DNA from: Planctomycetota bacterium
GTDB lineage: Bacteria; Planctomycetota; Phycisphaerae; UBA1845
Reading direction: 5' to 3'
Length of the DNA: 11,902 bases
Assembly: GCA_022566435.1 (NCBI GenBank)
Contig: JADFIX010000037.1
Coordinates: 1 to 11,902, forward strand
In this document: positions 1-6,403 of the stretch, one piece after another
How the letters are laid out: each line of letters starts with the position of its first letter
Position numbering within the stretch: the first letter of the stretch is position 1
The notes under the pieces: model-generated
The model's input: only the letters and a program-made list of their open reading frames with translations
What the model was told of the DNA's origin: nothing
Database searches by the model: none
Program-made: the position numbers and the translations under genes

Positions 1-475
1 TCCTCCGGCCCGATCGGCGACAGAGTTCTCCGTGGCGCGGCCCGACGAAATCAATCACGCCTTCTTGCGCCGTGTTGCCTTCCCTCGATTCGAGCCGGAA
101 CCCCACGGAATCACCGACGGTGACGGGATTTCGTTCGTCGATCAATCGAGTACGCAGCACACGACTCACCGTGCAGGGAATCACCCGCTCGCCATCGTCT
201 ACCTCCGCGTAGAGTCCGCGCATGGCGACCACCGTACCGCGCATCAAATCCGGCGGTCGGTCGCCGCCTTCTTGAACGATGATCGTTCGCCGCCGCGAAA
301 GGTCGCCCTTGGCGACGAGTTGTTCGAATTCGTGGGCATCGAGTTCGTGCCCTTCGGCGTCCTTGGCCAGCCGGGTCCAGTCCTTGGGGCGCGGCGGCTT
401 GGCTCGATTCCGCCGAAACGCGACGCGAACTTTTTTGCCCTTCTTTGACTTTCCCTTACGCGGAGAGGTACTCAT
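1..475 (-). CDS. rsgA: Ribosome small-subunit-dependent GTPase A, N-terminal part (cut by window edge)
   Basis: The frame is open from an ATG at 475-473 down to base 1, so only about 158 N-terminal residues are visible. RsgA is a circularly permuted GTPase that binds the 30S subunit late in assembly in the cytoplasm. Residues 1-31 are rich in Lys and Arg, as in the RsgA N-terminal tail. Residues 79-150 match the OB fold: a glycine-led strand (RGLYAEVDDG), a Cys in IPCTVSRVLR, then VGDSVGF, and VGPRHGELCRR where the family has a PR-x-x-x-L-x-R motif. The linker at 32-77 is longer than in E. coli RsgA. The GTPase and zinc-finger domains would lie outside the window, so they are inferred. Assignment rests on the OB fold only. 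It is divergent from pyrF, with 187 bases between them. Confidence 0.8.
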   Translation of the reverse strand, partial: MSTSPRKGKSKKGKKVRVAFRRNRAKPPRPKDWTRLAKDAEGHELDAHEFEQLVAKGDLSRRRTIIVQEGGDRPPDLMRGTVVAMRGLYAEVDDGERVIPCTVSRVLRTRLIDERNPVTVGDSVGFRLESREGNTAQEGVIDFVGPRHGELCRRSGRR

Positions 476-565
476 GATCTGATATTGTCCAAGTCTGTCA
501 GGCAACCTGTCAAGCATCGACGACAACGCGGCATAATTTTTCCCAGGCCACCGTCCACGCGGCGA

Positions 566-594
566 TTGCATCCGTGGGGCGGGCTCTCTATAGT
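566..594 (+). promoter_or_regulatory. Possible sigma70-type promoter for pyrF
   Basis: TTGCAT at 566-571 and TATAGT at 589-594 are separated by 17 bases. The -10 matches the consensus at 5 of 6 positions but the -35 at only 3 of 6. Transcription would start near 601, giving a leader of about 60 bases before the GTG start of pyrF. This was found by eye and is only a candidate. Confidence 0.35.
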
Positions 595-662
595 CTACGA
601 CCGAACGGCGAACGGAAAGGAGCCGGCGCCGAGCCAACAGAAACCCTGATCAGAGAATCGAC

Positions 663-1631
663 GTGGACAATCATTTCGGCGATCGAATCGTCCGTGCCAT
701 CGAAGAAAAACGTGTCGCGGCATGCGTGGGGCTTGATCCTATGCTGGATCGGCTGCCACCAAGCGTGCTTGCCTCCTGTGAGATCGACGACGAATTCGAC
801 CCGAGAATTCGAACCGCCACCAACGCCGGCAAGGCGGCAAACGCGATTTTGGCATTCGGTCAGGGCGTGATTCGAGCGATCTCAGCGCATGTGCCGGTGA
901 TCAAGATCAATATCGCCTTTTTCGAACGATACGATGCCCCCGGGATTCGCGTCTACCACAAACTCGTTTCGGAGGCCACGCAGGCCGGGCTGTTGGTTAT
1001 CGGCGATGTCAAGCGTGCGGATATCGGACATTCCTCCACCCAGTATGCCCTTGCACAACTGGGAACGATCACCGACCCAAGAATGGGCGAAGTCGTCACG
1101 CCGGACGCGGTGACGGTCAACCCCTATTTCGGGTACGACGCGATCCGCCCGTTCGTAAAGCTCGCCAAAGAAACCGGGGGGGGGATCTTCGTTCTTGTTC
1201 AAACAAGCAACGAATCTGCGGCCGAGGTACAAGGGCTCACGTTATCGGATGGCACGTTGCTCTGCGAACGAGTGGCGGGCATCGTTCAGGGATGGGCGTC
1301 GGACGAATCGCTAATCGGCACGAGCGGATACAGTTGCATCGGTGCGGTGGTTTCGCCGCGCGACGTGGAATCAACCCGACGAATTCGGACGTTGATGCCC
1401 AATTGCATATTTCTGGTACCGGGGTTCGGCGCCCAGGGTCGCAGGAAAGAAGAGGTGGCCCACTGCTTCAAGTCTGACGGAACCGGTGCGCTGGTCACTG
1501 CTTCCCGTAGCGTGATCTACGCATATCACGAGGAAACGGACAAGAAGCAGTCCGGCGACGACTGGGTCGGTGCCGTCGAAATCGCCTGTCGAAATCTGGT
1601 TCATGCCGTGCGCGAAGTCGTAGGCAACTGA
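663..1631 (+). CDS. pyrF: Orotidine 5'-phosphate decarboxylase, type 2
   Basis: The 322-residue protein catalyses the last step of UMP synthesis, decarboxylating OMP in the cytoplasm. The active-site signature GDVKRADIG is present, with Asp115, Lys117 and Asp120 as the expected catalytic set. The N-terminal motif VGLDP (22-26) and the later FVLVQTSNESA strand also fit the family. Its length and spacing match the longer type-2 (mycobacterial-like) group rather than the roughly 240-residue E. coli form. The start is GTG at 663: an in-frame TAG at 591-593 limits extension, and the MDNHFGDRI start fits homologues. There is no close Shine-Dalgarno; the purine run GGAAAGGAG near 614-622 is about 40 bases away. 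A run of nine G at 1176-1184 encodes three glycines in frame and would be a weak spot for sequencing errors. It is followed by a 305-base gap and flagellin. Confidence 0.93.
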   Translation: MDNHFGDRIVRAIEEKRVAACVGLDPMLDRLPPSVLASCEIDDEFDPRIRTATNAGKAANAILAFGQGVIRAISAHVPVIKINIAFFERYDAPGIRVYHKLVSEATQAGLLVIGDVKRADIGHSSTQYALAQLGTITDPRMGEVVTPDAVTVNPYFGYDAIRPFVKLAKETGGGIFVLVQTSNESAAEVQGLTLSDGTLLCERVAGIVQGWASDESLIGTSGYSCIGAVVSPRDVESTRRIRTLMPNCIFLVPGFGAQGRRKEEVAHCFKSDGTGALVTASRSVIYAYHEETDKKQSGDDWVGAVEIACRNLVHAVREVVGN

Positions 1632-1936
1632 CAACCGCCTGGATCTTGTTTCGACTGGGTGACCTCGACCCATAACAGTGCCGCGCCCGGCGGCCGCCGT
1701 TCTTCTCGGACGGATCCATCCAAGCGTAAGCCATATCACTCACGCGTACGGGAAACCGGACGTACCGCTCCAAGAAAAAACTTGACGAACTTTTCCATGA
1801 TTCTCGTGCAAGAACGCACTCTGGCAAGAGAAATTCCGTGTAGATTCGGCACGCCGGGTTTTTATATTCTACGTTTTGTCCGAGTTGTGAATGACGTCCG
1901 AGCGGACGCTACAGGGTGTAACGAAGGATCACTGAT
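1632..1936 (+). other. Intergenic leader region between pyrF and flagellin
   Basis: No gene is supported here. The part nearest flagellin is AT-richer and holds TATATT at 1863-1868, a possible -10 with no convincing -35. There is also a short palindrome at 1895-1908 and a Shine-Dalgarno sequence GAAGGA at 1923-1928. No good sigma54 (-24/-12) or sigma28 site was found, and no clear terminator follows pyrF. Confidence 0.5.
1895..1908 (+). promoter_or_regulatory. Short palindrome in the flagellin leader
   Basis: CGTCCG, a 2-base spacer AG, then CGGACG form a perfect 6-bp inverted repeat ending 28 bases before the flagellin ATG. It could be an operator (dimeric regulator site) or part of a leader structure. 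A 2-base loop is too tight for a normal RNA hairpin, so a DNA site is somewhat more likely. Function is inferred from position only. Confidence 0.3.
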
Positions 1937-3409
1937 ATGGCAATCACGATACGAAACACGAGTTCTATGTCGCTGCTGAATATTCTCAATCAGCACGCAA
2001 AGGCTCAGGCGACCACATTCATGCAGTTGACGACTGGAAAACGCATCAACTCGGGCAAGGATGATCCTGCCGGACTTATCGCGTTGTCCGGCATCAACGC
2101 GGAACTCCGCGCGGTCGAATCCTCGCTCATCAATAACCAGCGCACGGACTCTATGCTGACCGTTGCCGACCAAGCCTTTGGAGAACTCGCCAACCTGCTC
2201 GGCAATATCCAGACGCTGGTACAGTCGTCCGCCAGCGATGCGAATCTTACGAACTCGGAGATCGCGGCCAACCAGGCACAGATCGACGATGCCCTTGCCG
2301 CTATTGACCGAATCGTCAGTACGACCAACTTCAACGGGAAGCGTCTACTCGACGGTAGTTTCGCCATTCAAACGACGGGCGTGAGCAATACCACCGTCCA
2401 GAATCTGCGCGTCTTCTCGCGAAGCCAGGTCACCAGCGACACCGTTCTGAACATCAATCGTGTCGCCTCAGCCCAAACCGCACAGGCAGTGTTCGCAGGA
2501 CTCGGTTCCGCGGCGACGACCCGCACAAGCGGCTCAACGCAAGTCGTCATCGCAGGCGCACTCGGTACGGCCAATCTCACCATTGTCAGCGCACAAACCC
2601 AGGCCCAGGTGATTACCATCATCAATGCAGCCAAGGATCAAACCGGCGTTTCCGCGATGGTGGGCGCTACGAATATTCAACTCAGTTCCACCACATATGG
2701 TAGGGACGCGTTCGTGAGCGTGACGGTGCTTTCCGGGGGGATTGTCAACGACTCGTACGGCACGGCCACGAATGATGCCGACTTGACGAATGACATTTCG
2801 GCGATCAGCAAGACGGAGGGTGTCGACGCCAACATCACCATCAATGGCCAAACCGTGGGTTCCGACGGGCTCGATGTGACGTATAGCGCCAATGGGTTGA
2901 GCCTCGCATTCACGCTTGCCGAGTCGTTCGGCTCCGGCAATGTGCAGTCTACGACCGGATCGTTCACGGTGAAAGCAGCCGGCGGTGCCACGTTCCAACT
3001 GGGAACCACAAGTCGCACACGGGCGACGATCGGCCTTGATTCGCTGGCCACTTACAACCTCGGCGGAGGAAACGGAACCGCAAAACTGTCCGAACTTCAG
3101 TCCGGCGGGTCGGTGGAACTCAGAACCAACGTTGCCGGCGCCTTGGATTCCGTGCGGTCGGCTATTTCGCAACTGGCCTCCAACCGAGGCCGAATCGGCG
3201 GATTCCAGAAATTCCAAGTGGGTAGTGCCATCAAATCACTACAGGCGGCTCAGACAGGCTTGACCGACGCCGCAATCGCCATCGGTGACACGGACTTCGC
3301 CATGGCCACCGCCGATCTGAATCGACAGCAAATACTGATGCAGGCGGGAATCATGCTGCTGGGCGTCGCCAATCAGCAGGCGGCACAAATCCTGTCCCTG
3401 CTCCGCTGA
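1937..3409 (+). CDS. Flagellin
   Basis: The 490-residue protein is the filament subunit, exported through the flagellar type III system. Residues 1 to about 140 form the conserved D0/D1 half: coiled-coil helices with LTTGKRINSGKDDPAGL, a QRTDSMLTVADQAFGE helix and TTNFNGKRLLDG. Residues from about 392 to 490 form the matching C-terminal half, with ISQLASNRGRIGGFQ and the terminal helix ending QAAQILSLLR. The middle (about 140-390) is Ser/Thr/Ala/Gly-rich and variable, as expected for the exposed D2/D3 region. Length is normal (Salmonella FliC is about 495). ATG at 1937 has GAAGGA eight bases upstream. No other flagellar gene lies nearby and a terminator follows, so it is probably monocistronic. 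FliC is the usual name, but I leave the symbol empty because planctomycetes often carry several paralogues. Confidence 0.95.
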   Translation: MAITIRNTSSMSLLNILNQHAKAQATTFMQLTTGKRINSGKDDPAGLIALSGINAELRAVESSLINNQRTDSMLTVADQAFGELANLLGNIQTLVQSSASDANLTNSEIAANQAQIDDALAAIDRIVSTTNFNGKRLLDGSFAIQTTGVSNTTVQNLRVFSRSQVTSDTVLNINRVASAQTAQAVFAGLGSAATTRTSGSTQVVIAGALGTANLTIVSAQTQAQVITIINAAKDQTGVSAMVGATNIQLSSTTYGRDAFVSVTVLSGGIVNDSYGTATNDADLTNDISAISKTEGVDANITINGQTVGSDGLDVTYSANGLSLAFTLAESFGSGNVQSTTGSFTVKAAGGATFQLGTTSRTRATIGLDSLATYNLGGGNGTAKLSELQSGGSVELRTNVAGALDSVRSAISQLASNRGRIGGFQKFQVGSAIKSLQAAQTGLTDAAIAIGDTDFAMATADLNRQQILMQAGIMLLGVANQQAAQILSLLR

Positions 3410-3432
3410 TACGAAGAAGTACGTAGTTTGCT

Positions 3433-3454
3433 GCGGTTGAATGGGGGGAACCGC
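3433..3454 (+). repeat. Weak inverted repeat after flagellin
   Basis: GCGGTT (3433-3438) and AACCGC (3449-3454) can pair across a 10-base loop that contains six G. It lies between the flagellin stop and the stronger terminator hairpin. It may help protect the transcript 3' end or be chance. Confidence 0.3.
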
Positions 3455-3471
3455 GCAATCGGGGGTACGAG

Positions 3472-3502
3472 AGCGGGCCGAGGGTTCCACCCTCGGCCCG
3501 CT
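3472..3502 (+). terminator. Hairpin terminator of flagellin
   Basis: AGCGGGCCGAGGG pairs perfectly with CCCTCGGCCCGCT (13 bp) around the loop TTCCA. It lies 62 bases after the flagellin stop. The downstream stretch is T-rich but broken (GTTCGTTCCGTTCTTCG) rather than a clean T run. This is a strong stem and a moderate rho-independent terminator. Confidence 0.75.
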
Positions 3503-3537
3503 GTTCGTTCCGTTCTTCGTCCGAATTCCGCACTTGA

Positions 3538-4228
3538 ACCGAATCGGATGTCTTTGTGACGGGCCGGCATCAGCGAAACCGGCGTCACTTGCTGGTGGAC
3601 ATGATCAGCCTTGCCGTGTGTGGCGTGATCGTCGGTTGCGCTGGTCCTACGTCCATCAATGCTTGGGCGAAGGCCAAAGAGAATTGGTTGAAGCAGTTTC
3701 TTGAACTGCCCAACGGCATTCCGTCGCGCGATTGTATTCGTCGCGTCCTGACGGCGTTGAAACCCGAGACGTTTCAAGAGAGTTTTGAATCCTGGATCGC
3801 GAGCCTGGTGAATGAGCGCGTGAGCGGCAAGGGCATCGTTGCGATCGACGGCAAGACCTTGCGACGGTCGCACGATCAAAGGAACGGGCTGGGTCCACTT
3901 CACCTAGTCAGTGCGTGGGCGACGGACGTCGGTTTGTCGCTCGGGCAGGTGGCGACGGAAGAGAAGTCCAACGAAATCACGGCGATTCCAGCGTTAATCG
4001 ACCGGATCGACGTGAAAGGTGCGATCGTCACGATTGACGCGATGGGGTGCTAGAAAGACATTGCCAAGAAAATCGTCGATGCCAAGGGTGATTACGTTCT
4101 GGCCACGCCGCTTCGCGATCAGTCTGTTGAAACGTCACCCCGCCAAGAACAGCATCAAGGGAAAGAGCCTAATCGCAGGTTGGAACAACGACTTCTTGAT
4201 GCAAGTCCTTACGGCACAAGGAGTTTAA
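3538..4228 (+). pseudogene. ISAs1-family (H-repeat type) DDE transposase, nonfunctional
   Basis: From a GTG at 3556 the frame reads RNRRHLLVDMISLAVCGV, FLELPNGIPSRD, IDGKTLRRSHD and TIDAMGC, all typical of ISAs1 transposases. These supply the first two catalytic Asp residues (98 and 161 counted from 3556). A TAG at 4051-4053 follows, where the family normally has Gln (CQK), so CAG to TAG is likely. Homology continues past it (KDIAKKIVDAKGDYVLA) to about 4104. It then jumps, in another frame, to the family's C-terminus: RFAISLLKRHPAKNSIKGK and AGWNNDFLMQVL, ending at a TAA at 4226-4228. Roughly 150 or more residues between these parts, including the catalytic Glu region, are missing from a normal protein of about 370 residues. 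The first 20-40 residues are also unclear. It cannot transpose on its own. Confidence 0.85.
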
Positions 4229-4243
4229 TGTGCGCCGGCCCTG
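3538..4243 (+). mobile_element. Degraded ISAs1-family insertion sequence
   Basis: This interval holds the remnant transposase and, at its right edge, TGCGCCGGCCCTG (4231-4243). Read inward that edge is CAGGGCCGGCGCA, which fits the CAGGG-type terminal repeat I recall for ISAs1 elements; ISfinder would settle it. The left terminal repeat is not identifiable, and no 8-10 bp target duplication is seen, so the left limit is only the first in-frame codon after a TGA at 3535. ATPase coding sequence resumes immediately after 4243. Confidence 0.7.
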
Positions 4244-4706
4244 CGATCACGAGACCGTTGCCCGGCGCGTCGCTTCCGATCTGGGATTGGACGGTTTTCG
4301 CGCCGGTTTGGCGCCTCACGACAAGGTCGGCGCCACCCGCGAATTGCGCGATCAATCGGGATCGCTGGTCCTGGTCGGCGACGGAATCAACGATGCCCCG
4401 GCTTTGGCACACGCCGAAGTAGGGGTGGCCATGGGCGCCATGGGCGCCGATGTGGCACTAGAAGCCGCGGACATCGTCCTGATGAACGACGACATCCAAC
4501 TCGTCGCCTGGCTTCATCACTTGGCAAAGCGAACCGCCGCCATCGTTCGCCAAAACCTAACCATCGCCATCGGCGTGATCGGCATCCTGAGCGTTTTCGC
4601 CGTGTTCGGGACCATCCCCCTCCCGCTCGCCGTCATCGGCCACGAAGGCAGCACGGTCATCGTGGCCCTCAATGCTTTGCGGCTGCTTCGAGATTCGTCG
4701 GCGTAG
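4230..4706 (+). pseudogene. 3' remnant of a P1B-type metal-transporting ATPase
   Basis: The 158-codon frame holds only the end of a heavy-metal-pumping P-type ATPase. It keeps the end of the P domain, from DHETVARRVASDLGLD (just after the TGD motif) through AGLAPHDKV to GDGINDAPAL (50-59), and then two C-terminal membrane helices (about 108-127 and 130-150). The last helix carries HEGST (138-142) before NALRLL, which resembles the HEGGT signature of the P1B-4 (Co/Zn/Fe) subgroup. The metal-binding domains, A domain, the SPC/CPC helix and the phosphorylated DKTGT are absent. The missing part is not upstream either, since flagellin lies there. The GTG at 4230 sits inside the IS end, so any translation from it would be fortuitous. 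The break coincides with the IS terminus. Confidence 0.85.
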
Positions 4707-4743
4707 ACGCGCCGAACCTGAGATACATTAGGTTTCTCCGAGT

Positions 4744-5331
4744 TTAGATGCCAACTTGAGCCGTCCACCATTCGTAACCCGGCGCGTCCTCGCCGGGAGC
4801 GAATCGAGCGCCGGATTCGATGTTGCTGAGCAGATTCCTGAGTCTTGCCGGCCGCATCTTACTCGCCTTCGCCCATCGCTGCATCAACTCCGGGGTCGTG
4901 ATGACGGAGACACCGAGGTCGCCCGCCAAGCGTTTTGCCTTTCGGTCGTCGGTTGCCAACGTCCATCCGCGCTGCGTGGCAATCGCCAGTGCCATGGCCT
5001 CGCCGCCGTCGAGGTCGGCTGCTAAGCGCACATACAGCTCCGCCTCATCCGCGCCGCCAACATCCACGAGCGTGATGAGGCTCTCATCGAAGTACGGCTG
5101 CGCATCGATTGGTTCCCGCCTCTCGTCGTCCTCGTCGCTCACCTTACGGATGAAGGGCGACTCGGCGAGTGCGGCGCTTGGTATGTGCCACTGCCATGCC
5201 ATTTGCGTCAGGAAACCGCGAAGGTCGCCAGAGGCGTGGCACCACCGGAAGAAATGAACACGGCAGTCGGCAGAGCGAATCCGGTGATTCAGCGCTGTGG
5301 CCCGCCTTCGTGAGCACGTCAACGGCATCAT
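4744..5331 (-). CDS. PIN-like domain protein, N-terminus uncertain (probably damaged)
   Basis: Residues from about 44 on look like a PIN-family nuclease of the DUF3368-like sort: WHIPSAALAES (Glu57), then DLDGGEAMALAIA (Asp108, Glu111), then TLATDDRKAKRLA (Asp128, Asp129), with a C-terminal tail ending WWTAQVGI. These acidic residues are the usual metal ligands of PIN ribonucleases, which often act as toxins. The first beta strand with its leading Asp is not convincing: residues 20-36 (SADCRVHFF, then CHASGDL) only loosely resemble it. The ATG codons at 5331 and 5328 lie inside the remnant of another gene in a different frame, so the annotated start is probably an artefact; ATG at 5202 would give 153 codons lacking strand 1. 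No antitoxin gene is seen beside it. It converges with the ATPase remnant. Confidence 0.6.
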   Translation of the reverse strand: MMPLTCSRRRATALNHRIRSADCRVHFFRWCHASGDLRGFLTQMAWQWHIPSAALAESPFIRKVSDEDDERREPIDAQPYFDESLITLVDVGGADEAELYVRLAADLDGGEAMALAIATQRGWTLATDDRKAKRLAGDLGVSVITTPELMQRWAKASKMRPARLRNLLSNIESGARFAPGEDAPGYEWWTAQVGI

Positions 5332-5392
5332 CCTTCATCGCACCATTGAAGGACTGCGATTCCTCGTGGGCGTAGACGATCAGAACGATCAT
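5276..5392 (-). pseudogene. 5' fragment of a flavodoxin-fold NAD(P)H oxidoreductase
   Basis: From an ATG at 5392-5390 the frame reads MIVLIVYAHEESQSFNGAMK, followed by a helix (DDAVDVLTKAGH). This matches the first 35-40 residues of NAD(P)H:quinone oxidoreductases of the MdaB/KefF type, whose first loop binds the FMN/FAD phosphate. After about residue 39 (near 5276) the frame reads Cys/Pro/Arg-rich sequence with no family resemblance. From there on, the PIN-like gene occupies another frame. The full protein is about 190-200 residues, so more than three quarters is missing. A TTG at 5401 could also be called as the start. It is a dead fragment left by a rearrangement. Confidence 0.65.
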
Positions 5393-5431
5393 CCTGTGCA
5401 ACGCCTGTGAATCCGAAACCCTATGGCTCGT

Positions 5432-6076
5432 CTACGATTCAAGTGGCCAGGGAAGCAGGGCGTTGGTATTTGATCCGCCGGACCAGAGCTTGATCACCGC
5501 CGAGAGCCGCTCTCGTGCATCAGGTGCGGCGAGCGGCTTGCGACGGAATTTCTTCTGCCGGCGACATCGCGCCCAAGTTTGCATCGCCTTGGCGTGAGTT
5601 CCCCGTTCCGTGTGAACCTCGACACAATGGACGAGCAATCTTTCTTCCAGCGTCCGGATGACGGTTCGCCGTTCGCGCGAACTCACGGTGGGAAGCAACG
5701 CTTCGTCGTCAGAACGAATGAAACCGTGCTTCTCCACTCTGCGAAACAGGGTGCGACAATCTCTCGAGAGTCCGTCTAGCTGCCACTTCTCTTTCGACGT
5801 CGCGACACCAAATAGCTCCGGCCAGAGACGGCGGTGGACGTAGGTGATCTTCCGGCCTACCAAATGGGTCGCGATGACGTCGGGATGCTCCCGAAGCTGC
5901 GTGTTGAGAATATGGATCGCGTCGCCCTGCGGATGCCCCCACCACGAACCGCGTACTGGCTTACCCACGACGAGCGCCACCACGCTAGGTAGCTTGGCAT
6001 CGGACTGCATGAGAAGCCCGTGTCGTTCCAGCACCGCCATAGCCTGCGTGATCGTTGGAGCTTTGTGCTTGCTCAT
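5432..6076 (-). CDS. Conserved protein of unknown function (214 aa)
   Basis: The protein opens with a helix (TITQAMAVLERHGLL). It then has a motif-rich stretch, SWWGHPQGDAIHILNTQL, REHPDVIATHLVGRKITYVH and RRLWPELFGVA (about residues 44-92). These look like a conserved domain that I have seen only as hypothetical proteins in bacteria. The second half is basic and helical, with many Arg and Lys and WARCRRQKKFRRKP, suggesting nucleic-acid contact. No signal peptide or membrane helix is visible. The ATG at 6076 is preceded by TGAGCG, where the TGA is the stop of the next gene upstream. Only nine bases separate the two, so they are very likely cotranscribed and translationally coupled. The function is not known to me, and DNA or RNA binding is only a guess from charge. 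Confidence 0.7.
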   Translation of the reverse strand: MSKHKAPTITQAMAVLERHGLLMQSDAKLPSVVALVVGKPVRGSWWGHPQGDAIHILNTQLREHPDVIATHLVGRKITYVHRRLWPELFGVATSKEKWQLDGLSRDCRTLFRRVEKHGFIRSDDEALLPTVSSRERRTVIRTLEERLLVHCVEVHTERGTHAKAMQTWARCRRQKKFRRKPLAAPDARERLSAVIKLWSGGSNTNALLPWPLES

Positions 6077-6085
6077 GAGAAGCGC

Positions 6086-6334
6086 TCACAACGCGTCGAG
6101 GTGTTCGGCCTCCTGTCCGCTGCCGCGGTTGGGGACGATATAGGCGTAGTAGTCGGGCTCGTCGTCCCCTTTTTTCCGGTCGTTTTCGACCACGATGAGC
6201 CGACTGACTCGACTCATCGAGCCCGTCAGATAGTCTCTGCCGCTCTTCGTAGTCTTCTTCCAAAGTCTGATTGTTGTACTTTGCATGACGGCGTTCGTTT
6301 TGCCTTCGTAAGGAAATCGCGGGATGAAACCCAT
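6086..6334 (-). CDS. Small conserved protein of unknown function (66-82 aa)
   Basis: The core reads TTIRLWKKTTKSGRDYLTGS, then RLIVVENDRKKGDDEPDYYAYI. This looks like a short beta-rich unit seen in small hypothetical proteins, in which a charged loop precedes a paired-Tyr strand. Two starts are possible: ATG at 6334, or ATG at 6286 (66 residues), which begins just before the conserved part. Neither has a clear Shine-Dalgarno. The 6286 start fits the homology I remember better, and the longer form adds MGFIPRFPYEGKTNAV. The stop is nine bases before the next gene, which it probably precedes in one transcript. There are no Cys residues, no signal peptide and no membrane helix. The role is unknown. 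Confidence 0.6.
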   Translation of the reverse strand: MGFIPRFPYEGKTNAVMQSTTIRLWKKTTKSGRDYLTGSMSRVSRLIVVENDRKKGDDEPDYYAYIVPNRGSGQEAEHLDAL

Positions 6335-6403
6335 CCCCCGCGGTGGCCCCCATGGCCGCTTCGAATTCTAGTCCGCCGGGTCTATCCGAGTCGAGTTTGC
6401 CCG

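Noticed and set aside
495..512. CTGTCA repeated twice, 12 bases apart, near the rsgA start
   Set aside because: A six-base repeat seen twice is expected by chance and has no supporting context.
1176..1184. Run of nine G in pyrF as a frameshift or phase-variation site
   Set aside because: The frame is intact and the three glycines fit the family before the FVLVQTSN strand, so there is no sign of a broken gene.
1822..1840. TGGCAAGAG...TTCC upstream of flagellin as a sigma54 site
   Set aside because: The -12 element lacks the required GC at the right spacing, so it fails the -24/-12 rule.
2534..3217. Open frame of 227 codons on the minus strand inside flagellin
   Set aside because: It is wholly antisense to the well-supported flagellin variable domain and has no recognisable motif.
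3558..3572. GGGCCGGC at 3561-3568 as a left terminal repeat matching GCCGGCCC at 4234-4241
   Set aside because: The match is only eight bases, lies inside the conserved transposase reading frame, and no target duplication flanks it. It is most likely coincidence.
4715..4734. AACCT ... AGGTT as a bidirectional terminator between the ATPase remnant and the PIN-like gene
   Set aside because: The stem is only 5 bp with a 10-base loop and is A+T rich; too weak to call.
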